Below, piece by piece: positions 16,962 to 28,638 of a stretch of DNA of 64,000 nt. The position numbers were made by a program, and so were the translations under genes. Origin of the DNA: CAIUGU01 sp965279735 (GTDB taxonomy: Bacteria > Pseudomonadota > Gammaproteobacteria > Steroidobacterales > Steroidobacteraceae). Location: assembly GCA_965279735.1 (NCBI GenBank), contig OZ257260.1:1116001-1180000 (forward strand), written 5' to 3'. The notes below the pieces were generated by a model. It had not been told where the DNA came from, did not search any database, and saw only the letters and a program-made list of their open reading frames with translations. Within the stretch, counting starts at the first letter, position 1. Every line of letters begins with the position of its first letter.

Positions 16962-17417
16962 TTATTCGGTCGAAATGGGCGCAGGCACTATCGCCTGCGG
17001 GGGGTGCAAAGCAGCGTTCAGCGTGTGCCAGCACAGGCTCGCGCATTTCACACGTGCGGGGAACTCGTGCACACCAGAGAGTGCCGCAAGCTTGCCGAGA
17101 CCGGGAGCGGCCACGGCATCACGGCGCGTGAGCAGGTCGTGGACTTCCGTGTATAGCTGATCGACGGCAGCGATGGTCTTGCCCTTGACCGCTTCGGTCA
17201 GGAGCGATGCCGAGGCCACCGAGATTGCGCAACCACTGCCTTCAAAGCGCGCTTCGCTGATGCGATCGCCGTCGAGGCTGACATACATCGTCAGGCGATC
17301 GCCGCATAGCGGGTTATGGCCTTCAGCCCGCGCATCAGGTGCCTCGATGGGACCAAAATTCCGCGGCTTGCGGTTGTGGTCCACGATGACATCGCGATAG
17401 AGGTCTTTGAGGTCCAT
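16962..17417 (-). CDS. sufU: Fe-S assembly sulfur-transfer protein SufU
   Basis: This is a 151-residue IscU-fold protein of the SufU type. Conserved ligands can be placed: C38 and D40 (NPLCGD), C63 (GSGCAIS), and C125 with C129 near the C-terminus (RVKCASLCW). In Bacillus SufU accepts persulfide from SufS through a zinc-ligand swap and passes it to SufBCD; here it stands where SufE stands in E. coli. The gene starts 3 bp after sufS ends. The spacing between the second and third cysteines fits SufU, not IscU. Confidence 0.92.
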   Translation of the reverse strand: MDLKDLYRDVIVDHNRKPRNFGPIEAPDARAEGHNPLCGDRLTMYVSLDGDRISEARFEGSGCAISVASASLLTEAVKGKTIAAVDQLYTEVHDLLTRRDAVAAPGLGKLAALSGVHEFPARVKCASLCWHTLNAALHPPQAIVPAPISTE

Positions 17418-17420
17418 CGT

Positions 17421-18674
17421 CTAGCTCAGGTACTCGCGCGCCTTGAGCAGCGCCTCGACGAGTTTGTCGATCTCGGGCGTGGTGTTGTAGAACGCGAACG
17501 AAGCACGAGCCGTCGCGGGAATCGAAAAGAAATCCATCACTGGCATGGCGCAATGATGGCCGGTGCGGATTGCGACCCCTTCCGAATCCAGGATCGTCCC
17601 GATGTCATGGGGATGAATACCTTCCAGCACAAAGGAAACCACTGCGGCCTTGTGAGGCGCAGTGCCGACGATTCTCAAGCCCGGCACGGTCGTGAGACGT
17701 GCAGTCGCATACTCCAGCAGGCTGTGTTCATAGGCAGCAATGCGATCCATCCCCAACGCTTCGAGGTACTGGATGGCTGCGCCCAGCCCCACGACGCCCG
17801 AAATATTCGGCGTGCCCGCTTCGAACTTCCAGGGCAACTGGTTGTAAGTCGTACCGGAGAACGAGACAGACAAAATCATGTCGCCGCCACCTTGCCAGGG
17901 GGGCATAGCATCGAGCAGCGCTTCACGTCCGTAGAGCACGCCAATCCCCGTGGGGCCGCACATCTTGTGACCGGAGAAGCAGTAGAAATCGCAATCAAGT
18001 TTCTGCACGTCGATGGAGGTATGCGGAACTGCCTGCGCGCCATCGAGCAGCACGGGCACGCCATGCCGTTTGGCGACAGCGATGAATTTCTCGACCGGGA
18101 TGATCGTTCCCAGTGCGTTCGACACGTGGGCGAGCGCGAGCAGCTTCGTACGCGGGCCAATCATTGTCTCGAATGCGGCGAAGTCGACTTCACCGCTCTG
18201 GGAGATCGGGATCACTTTCAGGATCGCGCCCGTCTGTTCGGCCAGCATCTGCCAGGGAACGATGTTCGCGTGATGCTCGAGCCACGAAATCAGGATTTCG
18301 TCACCCGCCTTGATGCGCGGACGCAGGAAGGATGCCGCAACGAGATTGACGGCCTCTGTCGTACCACGGACAAAGATGATCTCCTTTGTCGAGCGGGCAT
18401 TGATGAAGCGACGAACGCTTTCCCGCGCACCTTCGTAAGCATCGGTGGCGCGCTGACTCAATGTGTGCACGCCGCGATGGACGTTCGCGTGGTCGTGCTC
18501 GTAATACGTGGAGATCGCATCGATGACGCTGCGGGGGCGCTGGCTCGACGCCGCATTGTCGAGATAGACCAGCGGCTTGCCGTTGATCTTCTGGTGCAGG
18601 ATCGGAAAGTCGGCACGGATGGCTTCCACGTCGAAAGCGCCATCCACTGATCGCCCGCCCACCGCCGCGTTCAT
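17421..18674 (-). CDS. sufS: Cysteine desulfurase SufS (group II)
   Basis: SufS is a PLP enzyme that turns cysteine into alanine and enzyme-bound persulfide, the sulfur source for Fe-S clusters. The 417 residues are typical. Visible features are the YLDNAASSQRP start of the fold, the PLP-binding lysine in CFSGHKMCGPTG and the catalytic cysteine C375 in RTGHHCAMP, whose context is that of SufS. It overlaps sufD by 4 bp (ATGA), so translation is coupled. Confidence 0.96.
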   Translation of the reverse strand: MNAAVGGRSVDGAFDVEAIRADFPILHQKINGKPLVYLDNAASSQRPRSVIDAISTYYEHDHANVHRGVHTLSQRATDAYEGARESVRRFINARSTKEIIFVRGTTEAVNLVAASFLRPRIKAGDEILISWLEHHANIVPWQMLAEQTGAILKVIPISQSGEVDFAAFETMIGPRTKLLALAHVSNALGTIIPVEKFIAVAKRHGVPVLLDGAQAVPHTSIDVQKLDCDFYCFSGHKMCGPTGIGVLYGREALLDAMPPWQGGGDMILSVSFSGTTYNQLPWKFEAGTPNISGVVGLGAAIQYLEALGMDRIAAYEHSLLEYATARLTTVPGLRIVGTAPHKAAVVSFVLEGIHPHDIGTILDSEGVAIRTGHHCAMPVMDFFSIPATARASFAFYNTTPEIDKLVEALLKAREYLS

Positions 18675-19995
18675 GGCTGCACTCCAGCCGATTGCAGAAA
18701 ATGCTGCCGGAAGATCTGGCGCAGATGCGCTTGTACCGGTTCGAGAGGCATGCGTGTGATGACCGCTTCCACGAACGCGAGAATCAGCAGGCCGCGTGCG
18801 TCTTCTTCAGAGATGCCGCGGGAACGCAGGTAGAAGAGTGCGGCTTGGTCGATCTGCCCCGTGGTTGCGCCGTGACTGCACTTGACGTCGTCTGCGTAAA
18901 TCTCGAGTTCAGGCCGGGTATCGATTTCCGCCGAGGGAGACAGAATAAGATTCCGGCTCGATTGCCGCGCATCGGTTTTCTGTGCGTCGGGATGGACGAT
19001 CACCTTGCCGTTGAACACGCCGCGACCGCGACCATCCGCCAGACCGCGATAGTCTTCGGTGCTCTGCGTATGCGGACTGATATGCTCGATGCACGAGTGC
19101 GTGTCGAGATGCTGAGTTCCATTCGCCAGGAAAACACCGTTGAGCTCGGTATTCGCACCTTCGCCCAGCAGCTTTGCGGACAGATCCAGCCGCGCAAGGC
19201 TGCCGCCGAGCGATTGCGTGTGACTGATGAAGCGGGCATTGCGACCGATTTCGGCGTGCAGATGGCCCAGATGGATGACCTGCGCACCTTCCTGCTGCAG
19301 GAGATAGTGTTCAACCGTTGCGCCTTCGGCCAGTGAAACATGGGTCACCACGTTCACGAAATGCTCCGCGCGCTCGGCCGAGACGTGATGCTCGATCAGC
19401 GTCAGGCGGGAATGGCTGCCGGCTCGCACGATGACCCGCGGGCTGATCATCCACGGACGCCCCGCGCCGGTCGACTGGAAGACGATATAAAGAGGGCGCT
19501 CGAATACCACACTTGCATCGATATCGATGACCAGACCATCCTCGACGAATGCGCGATTGAGCAGCTCGAACCTTGCGGAAGTCGTGGCCTCGGCATTGCC
19601 GAGGAGGGCAGCACCTTCGTCCGGTGTTTCGCGCAGAATTGCCTGCAACGAGCGGATGCGAATGCCTGTTTCCGAAGCGAGCGTCGACTGGGCCGGTGCA
19701 AAGCTGCCATTGACGAACACGAGACGCTGCCAGGCGGCCGCATCGAGAAGCCGGGTTGAAAGATCCGGATCCACGGCTGCAACAGCTTCGGGCAAAGTGA
19801 ACGCACGGCTTTCGAGTCGCCGCAGATTCGTGTACTTCCAGGCTTCATCACGTGTCGTCGGCAAGCCCAGCTCAAGGAAGCGCTCAAGTGCCGAGCGCTG
19901 CAATGCTGCAATCTCAACCGGCTTTACGGGGCGAGCCTCGAACAGCCCACGCACCCGTTCGAGTGCCGGCGACAACGAGGGGAGGGCAACAGCGC

Positions 19996-19999
<4 letters not shown>
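18671..19999 (-). CDS. sufD: Fe-S scaffold subunit SufD
   Basis: SufD pairs with SufB in the SufBC2D scaffold on which clusters are assembled. The 442-residue protein has an alpha-helical N-terminal domain (DEAWKYTNLRRL motif near residue 55) and the long right-handed beta-helix, with the C-terminal VKCSHGATTGQID segment and LRSRGISEEDARGLL. It overlaps sufC and sufS by 4 bp each. Confidence 0.95.
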
Positions 20000-20751
<752 letters not shown>

Positions 20752-20793
20752 TGCGATAACTCCTGCCAGACCTGTTCGATAACGATATGCGTG

Positions 20794-22254
<1,461 letters not shown>

Positions 22255-22262
22255 GCTGTTGC

Positions 22263-22745
22263 CTATTCGCCGGTCGTCCTGGCCGCACGGGTGGATCGCA
22301 GGCCGGGCTGCAGTCCGACGATCAGTTCAGTCGGGGCTCCGGGCCCGAGTCCGGCGAGCTGGGCAAGGGAGACATCGCTCAGGGCGCGATGCACCGCGGA
22401 GTTGACCTTCTGCCAGGCATTTCCGACCTGGCACGTCGTTTCGATACCGCAGGCACTGTGCTTGCCGCTACATTCCGTCAATGCGAAGGGGCCTTCCAGC
22501 GCATCAAGGATGGCGGCTGCAGTGATCTGCGTGGCAGGCCGGGCAAGCTGGTAACCACCGTGGCTGCCGCGGACGGAAGAGACCAGGCCCGCGCGATGCA
22601 GGCTCTTGAGCAATTTGCTGACCGTGGCGAGGCCAAGCCGCGTGCGTTCCGCCACTTCCGAGGCCGTATGCATGGTGTCTGCCTGGGCAGCGAGATACGC
22701 GAGGATCACGGTGCCGTAGTCGGTCAGTTTGCTGATGCGCAACAT
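22263..22745 (-). CDS. sufR: Rrf2-family regulator of the suf operon
   Basis: This 160-residue winged-helix protein has three cluster-ligating cysteines (C92, C99, C105), with spacing close to IscR. It fits the SUF-associated Rrf2 regulator family, expected to carry an Fe-S cluster and repress suf transcription when clusters are plentiful. It heads the operon. A perfect palindrome overlapping the likely -10 element upstream supports autoregulation. The symbol follows common usage for proteobacterial SUF regulators and is not the cyanobacterial DeoR-type SufR. Confidence 0.9.
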   Translation of the reverse strand: MLRISKLTDYGTVILAYLAAQADTMHTASEVAERTRLGLATVSKLLKSLHRAGLVSSVRGSHGGYQLARPATQITAAAILDALEGPFALTECSGKHSACGIETTCQVGNAWQKVNSAVHRALSDVSLAQLAGLGPGAPTELIVGLQPGLRSTRAARTTGE

Positions 22746-22800
22746 GGCTTGGAGGTTCCGCGAAGGGGTGGATTCAGGGGCAATGGGCTGGGATTGAAGA

Positions 22801-22823
22801 ATTGGGACTATTCTAGTCCGAAT
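22801..22823 (-). promoter_or_regulatory. Palindromic operator over the suf promoter
   Basis: The sequence ATT-g-GGACTA-ttc-TAGTCC-g-AAT is a palindrome with one mismatched pair. Read on the minus strand it contains a TAGAAT -10 hexamer (22810-22815), with a TGACAG -35-like hexamer 17 bp upstream. A regulator bound here would block RNA polymerase, as in IscR/Rrf2 autoregulation. It lies 56-78 bp before the sufR start. Confidence 0.7.
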
Positions 22824-23039
22824 GACTGACTGCTGTCACCGCCCGAAGACAAACCTGCAGACAAAAGGGCGGCGGGCCCGATGCGTGGGAACAATTTGTT
22901 ATCCTGTCAGCCCTTTTGAATTCCATGGGTAGTGCATTGAGCTCTGCAATGTCCTGTATTCACACCGCGTTCATCGCGAAGGCACTATCCTGAAACCCAA
23001 CATGGTGATTTCAGGCATGACCGTTGACAGGATGTTCGG

Positions 23040-23885
23040 GTGACGGCGTCCGCCAGCGATCTGCCAGGGGCGTCGACCGGCGCCGCAGACAATCTCGTTG
23101 AAATTTCGGACGTCCACTATTCTGTCGGCGGGCGCGCGATTTTCTCCGGTCTCGATATCACCATTCCCCGCGGCAAGATCACGGCTGTGATGGGGCCGAG
23201 CGGCACCGGCAAGACCACGCTGCTCAGGCTCATGACGGGCCAGATCAAACCCGATCGCGGTCGCATCATCGTCGACGGCCAGAACGTGGCCGAGTTGTCC
23301 ACGGCAGAGCTGTATCGCCTGCGCCAGCGGATGGGCATGCTGTTCCAGAACGGCGCGCTGCTGACCGACATCGACGTGTTCGAAAACGTGGCGTTTCCCT
23401 TGAGGGAACACACGCGTCTGCCCGAAAGCATCATCCGCAACATCGTATTGACCAAACTCCAGGCGGTCGGCTTGCGCGGTGCCTGGGCCTTGCACCCCTC
23501 GGAGTTGTCCGGTGGCATGGCGCGAAGAGTGGCGCTGGCACGTGCGATGGCGATGGATCCTGCACTGCTGATCTATGACGAACCCTTTGCGGGCCTTGAT
23601 CCTATTTCACTGGGTGTCATCCTGCGGCTCGTGAAGCAGACGAACGATGCGCTCGGCATCACCAGCATCGTGGTTTCGCACGACGTCGAGGAGATCGCTT
23701 CCATTGCGGATCTCAGTTACATCCTTTCGGCCGGCAAGGTCGTCGCTTCCGGTAATCCGCAGGCGCTCAAGGCCAACGATTCCGAACTCGTGCGGCAATT
23801 CATGAATGGCCTGCCTGATGGTCCCGTCGCGTTTCACTACCCCGCGCCGGACTATCGAGAACAGCTGCTGGCAGGGGAAGCCTGA
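23040..23885 (+). CDS. mlaF: Phospholipid transport ATPase MlaF
   Basis: MlaF is the ATPase of the MlaFEDB inner-membrane complex that moves phospholipids between membranes to keep outer-membrane lipid asymmetry. The 281 residues carry Walker A GPSGTGKT (52-59), signature LSGGMARRVALARA and Walker B LLIYDEPFAGLDP. The GTG at 23040 starts the frame. The 294-bp divergent region shared with sufR probably carries its promoter. First gene of mlaFEDCB. Confidence 0.95.
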   Translation: MTASASDLPGASTGAADNLVEISDVHYSVGGRAIFSGLDITIPRGKITAVMGPSGTGKTTLLRLMTGQIKPDRGRIIVDGQNVAELSTAELYRLRQRMGMLFQNGALLTDIDVFENVAFPLREHTRLPESIIRNIVLTKLQAVGLRGAWALHPSELSGGMARRVALARAMAMDPALLIYDEPFAGLDPISLGVILRLVKQTNDALGITSIVVSHDVEEIASIADLSYILSAGKVVASGNPQALKANDSELVRQFMNGLPDGPVAFHYPAPDYREQLLAGEA

Positions 23886-23886
23886 A

Positions 23887-24654
23887 GTGGGCGTCGTGGC
23901 AGATCTGCTGGCTTCCCTGAAGAACTTCGTTGCGTCGGTTGGCGCGACGGCCATCTTCTTTGTCCGCATCCTTGGTCAGGTGCCCGGGGCGTTGCTGAAG
24001 CCGCGCTTCATCATCGATCAGATCCATAACGCCGGTGCGTTGTCGCTCGTCATCATCATGACCTGCGGCCTGTTCGTCGGCGCCGTGCTGGGCCTGCAGG
24101 GCTACGATCTGCTCTCGCGCTTCGGCTCGGAGGACTCGCTCGGGACCGCCGCGGCACTTGGGTTGATCAAGGAACTTGGGCCGGTCGTGACCGCACTGCT
24201 GTTTGCGGGCCGCGCCGGAACGGCGCTTGCGTCGGAGATTGGTCTCATGCGTGCGACCGACCAGCTGTCGGCCATGGAAATGATGGCAGTGGATCCGATC
24301 CGACGTGTAGTGGCGCCGCGTTTCCTCGGGGGCATCATTGCGATGCCGCTCCTGAACGCCATCTTCATTGCCATCGGGATCTTCGGCGTGCACCTCGTGG
24401 GCGTGCAGCAGCTCGGCGTGGACGCAGGCGCGTTCTGGTCACAGATGATCGCCAGCGTGCAATCGGGCGACATCACCGAAGGCATCCTGAAAAGTTGCGT
24501 CTTCGGTGTTGCTTGTAGCCTCGTGGCTGTGCATGAAGGCTATACCGCCGTCCCGACAGCCGAAGGCGTCGGCAGGGCGACGACCCGCACGGTAGTGATT
24601 TCCGCCGTCCTGACCCTGATACTCGATTTCATGCTCACGGCAGTCATGTTGTGA
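23887..24654 (+). CDS. mlaE: Phospholipid transport permease MlaE
   Basis: This 255-residue MlaE/YrbE permease has five to six membrane helices, with the family motif ELGPVVTALLFAGRAGTALASEIGLM near the middle (key part ELGPV...GRAG...AEIG). The GTG at 23887, 1 bp after the mlaF stop and with AGGGGA upstream, was chosen; longer in-frame starts would overlap mlaF heavily. Confidence 0.94.
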   Translation: MGVVADLLASLKNFVASVGATAIFFVRILGQVPGALLKPRFIIDQIHNAGALSLVIIMTCGLFVGAVLGLQGYDLLSRFGSEDSLGTAAALGLIKELGPVVTALLFAGRAGTALASEIGLMRATDQLSAMEMMAVDPIRRVVAPRFLGGIIAMPLLNAIFIAIGIFGVHLVGVQQLGVDAGAFWSQMIASVQSGDITEGILKSCVFGVACSLVAVHEGYTAVPTAEGVGRATTRTVVISAVLTLILDFMLTAVML

Positions 24655-24675
24655 AGCCAGCCTTGAGGTAACCGC

Positions 24676-25176
24676 ATGCGTCAGTCCAGCGCCACAGAAA
24701 TTTCCACCGGGTTGTTCGTGCTCCTCGGCTTCGCCGCGTTGCTGTTCATGGTCACCCAGATCACGAGCCGCGAATTCTCGCTGGGGGGGAGTTCGGCCTA
24801 CCGGGTCGAAGCCTTGTTCGAGAATATCGGCGGCCTCAAAGCCGGCGCACCGGTCTCGATGTCCGGTGTCACGGTGGGTCGCGTTGAATCGATCACCTTC
24901 GACCAGACCGTGTACAAGGCGAAGGTGACGTTGCGTTTCGACAATACATACGACCGCATTCCCGAGGACAGCAACGCCAGCATCCTGACGTCCGGGCTGC
25001 TGGGCGGGCAGTACGTCGGCATTCTTCCCGGGGGTGCGGATGGCTACCTGAAAGATGGCAGCAAGATCGAATTTGTGCAGGATGCGCTCGTTCTGGAGAA
25101 CTTGATCAACCGCATGCTGGTCAATATGTCGTCGTCCAAGAGCGAGAGCGAACCGGCAGCGGCGCCCAAGGAGTAA
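24676..25176 (+). CDS. mlaD: Phospholipid transport MCE protein MlaD
   Basis: The 166-residue protein has one N-terminal membrane helix (about residues 10-28) and an MCE domain (GGLKAGAPVSMSGVTVGRVESI). MlaD forms a hexameric ring on MlaFE through which lipids pass. The C-terminal tail contains a hydrophobic segment (VLENLINRMLVNM) matching the helices that line the MlaD pore. Confidence 0.95.
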   Translation: MRQSSATEISTGLFVLLGFAALLFMVTQITSREFSLGGSSAYRVEALFENIGGLKAGAPVSMSGVTVGRVESITFDQTVYKAKVTLRFDNTYDRIPEDSNASILTSGLLGGQYVGILPGGADGYLKDGSKIEFVQDALVLENLINRMLVNMSSSKSESEPAAAPKE

Positions 25177-25181
25177 GGCTG

Positions 25182-25874
25182 ATGAAGGATTTACATTCCA
25201 TGTCGTGGCGGACCCGGCTCGCGGGGGCAGGTCTATTGGCCGCGGTGTTTGCGTTTGCGCCACTCGTCAGCATGGCCGCAGAACCGGCAGCAGCGGGCGC
25301 CAGCACCAGCACGCTCGGTCCGCGCGAACTCATCGAGAGCGTTGCGCAGGAGTTGTTGAAACAACTGCAGGCGCGTCGTGAAGAGTTCAAGAAGGATCCT
25401 GCAGCGTTGCGCAAGCTGGTCGACCAGACTTTGCTGCCGCATTTTGACACGCAGACCGCTGCGCAGCGGGTGCTCGCGACCCACTGGCGCACGGCGACGC
25501 CGGAACAGCGGCAGCGCTTCATCGATGCGTTCTACAAGTTCATGCTGGGGACATACGGCAACGCGCTCGTGGAGTTCACGCCCGACCAGCTCGTGATCCT
25601 GCCTTTCCGCGGCGATCCGAAAGCCGATACGGCCACGGTGCAGACTGAAGTGCACGCGGGCAATGGCAAGCCCATCCCGGTGAACTATTCGCTGCGGAAG
25701 ACGCCGTCTGGCTGGAAAGCGTGGGACGTCACCATCGAAGGCATTTCCTACATCGTGTCCTTCCGCAATGACATAGGCGCCGAGATCAACCAGAAGGGTC
25801 TCGATGCCGTCATCCAGCGGCTTGAATCGGGGACACCCGCGAAGGCGCCGCCGGGCGCGAAGCCGGCTGCCTGA
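25182..25874 (+). CDS. mlaC: Periplasmic phospholipid-binding protein MlaC
   Basis: MlaC shuttles phospholipids between MlaA at the outer membrane and MlaD. The 230-residue precursor has a signal peptide ending near SMA-AEP (about residue 28). The MlaC fold is recognised by the LLPHFDTQTAAQRVLATHW and FYKFMLGTYGNALVEF segments. It starts 5 bp after mlaD and overlaps mlaB by 1 bp. Confidence 0.93.
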   Translation: MKDLHSMSWRTRLAGAGLLAAVFAFAPLVSMAAEPAAAGASTSTLGPRELIESVAQELLKQLQARREEFKKDPAALRKLVDQTLLPHFDTQTAAQRVLATHWRTATPEQRQRFIDAFYKFMLGTYGNALVEFTPDQLVILPFRGDPKADTATVQTEVHAGNGKPIPVNYSLRKTPSGWKAWDVTIEGISYIVSFRNDIGAEINQKGLDAVIQRLESGTPAKAPPGAKPAA

Positions 25875-26179
25875 TGTCGGTCGAAGCCCAGCTGGTAAGC
25901 GTCGGTGAAGGGCGCTTTCGCGTAACGGGCGATCTTGGCTTCGAGACCGTCAAGGCGTTGCTTGCAAGCAGTCGCGAACAATTTGCCTCGGCCGGGCAGA
26001 TAGAAGTGGACCTGGCAGGGGTCACCCACGGTGACAGTGCGGGGCTTGCACTGCTGATCGAATGGCTGAGGTTTGCGCAACGCTCCGGCAAAAGCATTCG
26101 CTATACGGGCATTCCGGAGCAGCTGCGCGCCTTGGCGCGTATCAGCGAAGTCGACGAGCTGCTGCCTATCGGCAGCTGA
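25874..26179 (+). CDS. mlaB: STAS-domain subunit MlaB
   Basis: This 101-residue STAS-domain protein is cytoplasmic and stabilises MlaF. The conserved STAS phosphorylatable-type serine region is in VTHGDSAGLALLIEWL. It begins at the mlaC stop (1-bp overlap) and its stop codon directly abuts the stop of the convergent mlaA gene. Confidence 0.9.
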   Translation: MSVEAQLVSVGEGRFRVTGDLGFETVKALLASSREQFASAGQIEVDLAGVTHGDSAGLALLIEWLRFAQRSGKSIRYTGIPEQLRALARISEVDELLPIGS

Positions 26180-26932
26180 TTACGGCGCCGGAGCAGCAGG
26201 CGCTGCATCCACCGGTTCGTCTTCGAAAACAGGCTCCGGCGGATTGCCGTCGAAGATCTGGTATTCGCGCCGCTGTATCCACGCATCCCTGATGAACCCG
26301 TAGCGATCGAAAACGTTCTCGAGCTGCGATTCGAGCGGCAGCAGTTCGGCGCGATCGTTGACGACTTCGAGGCCCCGCGCAGCCCATTCTTCCTGCCAGT
26401 GCACATCGATATAGCGCGTGACGCCCGAGAAATAGTCCGCGATGCGGGACGGCGCATCACGCAACGTGGACGGGCCGAAGAGTGGAATGGTGAGGAATGG
26501 TCCTGAAGGCACACCCCATACGGCCAGGGTCTGTCCGAAGTCCTCATCGTTCTCAGGCAAACCGGCATGCACGGCCACATCGAACAGGCCGCCGAGCCCG
26601 AGCACGCTGTTGATGACGAATCGCCCCGTGTCCTTGCCAGCCATTGCGGGTTTGCCCTGCAGCAGCTGGTTCACGATGGTGGTGGGGTAGGTGAGGTTGG
26701 TGAAAAAATTACCTACCCCTGTGCGAAACCAGTCTGGGGTGACCTTTTCGTAAGCCTTCGCGACAGGCTTGAGTGTTGCCCGGTCAGCCACATCGTTGAA
26801 GCGATAGATCCCGCGGTTGAGACCTTCCCACGGATCGGCTGCCGAGGTTCTGCCGGGGGCTGTCGCGCAGCCGGCAAGAGTCAGGAACAACGTTGCGAAA
26901 AGAATCGCGGCAAGGCGCGGCATCGGGGTCAT
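26180..26932 (-). CDS. mlaA: Outer-membrane lipid-asymmetry lipoprotein MlaA (VacJ)
   Basis: MlaA removes surface-exposed phospholipids from the outer membrane and hands them to MlaC. The 250-residue precursor has a lipobox LAGC at about residue 21, then the VacJ segments DPWEGLNRGIYRFND and the LPLFGPSTLRDA-type block (residues about 160-172). The ATG at 26932 gives MTPMPRLAAIL; an ATG 9 bp further in is possible. It is encoded convergently with mlaFEDCB, with no gap between the two stop codons. Confidence 0.95.
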   Translation of the reverse strand: MTPMPRLAAILFATLFLTLAGCATAPGRTSAADPWEGLNRGIYRFNDVADRATLKPVAKAYEKVTPDWFRTGVGNFFTNLTYPTTIVNQLLQGKPAMAGKDTGRFVINSVLGLGGLFDVAVHAGLPENDEDFGQTLAVWGVPSGPFLTIPLFGPSTLRDAPSRIADYFSGVTRYIDVHWQEEWAARGLEVVNDRAELLPLESQLENVFDRYGFIRDAWIQRREYQIFDGNPPEPVFEDEPVDAAPAAPAP

Positions 26933-27008
26933 GCGGATCGGGTTCCATCCAGCGGCCAATCAGGCAGGGCTGCGACTCCCTTCGGAACAACAGCCCGGCT
27001 GGATTCTA

Positions 27009-28511
27009 TCAGCTCGCAGGGCCGCGTCGGTCCTGTCGCTCGTTGCCGGCGGAGTCGATCTGCCTGCTGCGCTGTCTCTTGGGAAGGACGGCTTGTATTT
27101 CTTCCATGCGGGCCCTGAAGCGGGCTCGCTGGACCGGCGTCAGGTCAGGCACTTCGAGCGCCATCTTGAGCTGGTTGATGGCCAGCGGCAGGTCACCCCC
27201 CATGAGGTGGTATTCCGCCATGTAGTAGTACGAATCCGCGACGTCGCCGGCCGAGTTGGCGGCCCGGGCGATAAGGCGTGCCTGTTCGGGCGTAGGAGGT
27301 ACTGTGTTGAAGAGATCGAGCAGTACCTGGTGCGCACGACGTGCATCGCCCTTCTGCATCAGCGTTTCGGCGTAACGGATCGTCACCGGAATATTGCGCG
27401 GGAACAGATCACGCGCCTGCTCGAGCGTTGCCAGAGCACCTCGTTGGTCGCCTGCCTGCAGCTGCGCCTGGCCGAGCGCCGTACGGTATTGAATGATGGT
27501 CTGGTCTCCCTGGACCAGCGCCTGCAGTGTAGGGACCGCGGCTTCTGCGCGTCCCGATGCCATGAGTGCAAGTGCTTTCCCGTAACGCTCAGCCGGGGTT
27601 GCATCGGCTTCGTTCGTGATCGTGGCGTTGTAGTAGTCGATGGCATTCTTGCCTGCAGGCGTCGACAGCACGCGCAACCTCTCGCGAGTCAGAGCGTAGC
27701 CCAGACTGTCGCTGGCGAACGGCCCCGTGTATTGCTCGGCGCGGCTGCGTGACTCGGAGATGCGGGTCGTGCTCACCGGGTGGGTGCGAAGCATTTCCGG
27801 GATCATGCCCTCGCTCGTGCCGGCGCGGCGGCCGATCGTTTCGAAAAAAGCCGGCATGGCGTTCGGGTCGAAGCCGGATTGCGCGAGGAAGCTGATGCCC
27901 ACGCGATCTGCCTCCGACTCGTTCTCGCGCGTGAAACTGATCTGCTGCTGGATGGCCAGGCTCTGTGCCGCAGCCATGCCCGCCATGGCCATGTCGCCAC
28001 CGCCAGCCGCGGCGCCGAGCAGGATCGCAGCCAGCATCGCGGCCGTGGAGATCAGTCCGGAATGCTGCTGTTCGGCAATGCTGCGTGCTATGTGACGCTG
28101 CGAGACGTGTGCAATCTCGTGAGCGAGGACGCTCGCCAGTTCGCCTTCATTGTGGGTCTCGAGCAGCAGTCCGGCGTTGACGCCGACGAAACCGCCGGGG
28201 AGCGCAAAGGCGTTGATCTCGTTGTCACGGACGACAAAGAAATCAAACTTCTGGCGGCCTTCCTGTGCCTGGCTCGACAGCCTGGACCCCAGCGCCTCTA
28301 TGTATTCCGTCACTTCCGGGTCTTCGAGGATCTGGTCACTGTCGCGCAGTCCGCGCACGATCATGCGGCCGATGCGGGATTCGTCTTCGAGCGTGATGAT
28401 CGCCTGCGCAGGGCTGCCCATGTCCGGCAGTTCCGCCGCATGGACCGCGCCCACCGGTCCCAGGTTCAGGACGAGTGTTGCGACGATCAGCCAGCTTAAG
28501 GTTGTTTTCAC
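27009..28511 (-). CDS. Periplasmic M48 metalloprotease with TPRs, BepA-like
   Basis: BepA-type proteins act as chaperone and protease on outer-membrane proteins such as LptD and BamA. The 500-residue precursor has a signal peptide ending VHA-AE (residue 26), zinc-binding HEIAH (131-135) with the downstream ENESEADRVG third-ligand motif, and a C-terminal TPR region (about 310-480). Length and layout match E. coli BepA (487). The GTG at 28511 was selected because it yields a clean signal peptide; longer frames add an unlikely leader. A 127-bp gap separates it from the PhoH gene. Confidence 0.9.
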   Translation of the reverse strand: MKTTLSWLIVATLVLNLGPVGAVHAAELPDMGSPAQAIITLEDESRIGRMIVRGLRDSDQILEDPEVTEYIEALGSRLSSQAQEGRQKFDFFVVRDNEINAFALPGGFVGVNAGLLLETHNEGELASVLAHEIAHVSQRHIARSIAEQQHSGLISTAAMLAAILLGAAAGGGDMAMAGMAAAQSLAIQQQISFTRENESEADRVGISFLAQSGFDPNAMPAFFETIGRRAGTSEGMIPEMLRTHPVSTTRISESRSRAEQYTGPFASDSLGYALTRERLRVLSTPAGKNAIDYYNATITNEADATPAERYGKALALMASGRAEAAVPTLQALVQGDQTIIQYRTALGQAQLQAGDQRGALATLEQARDLFPRNIPVTIRYAETLMQKGDARRAHQVLLDLFNTVPPTPEQARLIARAANSAGDVADSYYYMAEYHLMGGDLPLAINQLKMALEVPDLTPVQRARFRARMEEIQAVLPKRQRSRQIDSAGNERQDRRGPAS

Positions 28512-28638
28512 TATGCGCAGCCTGAGTCTGTGAACCCGGAGCACCGTTCGACCCTGCCTTTCCGGGGAGGTTCGATTCTGGGCGCACGGGTCGCCCGCGG
28601 CAAGCACAAGCCTGCTGCCGCGCAAACGTTGCAATTGG

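Noticed and set aside
17316..18650. Open frame of 444 residues opposite sufS and sufU
   Set aside because: The SufS and SufU assignments carry catalytic residues in the right places; the opposite frame is a codon-bias shadow.
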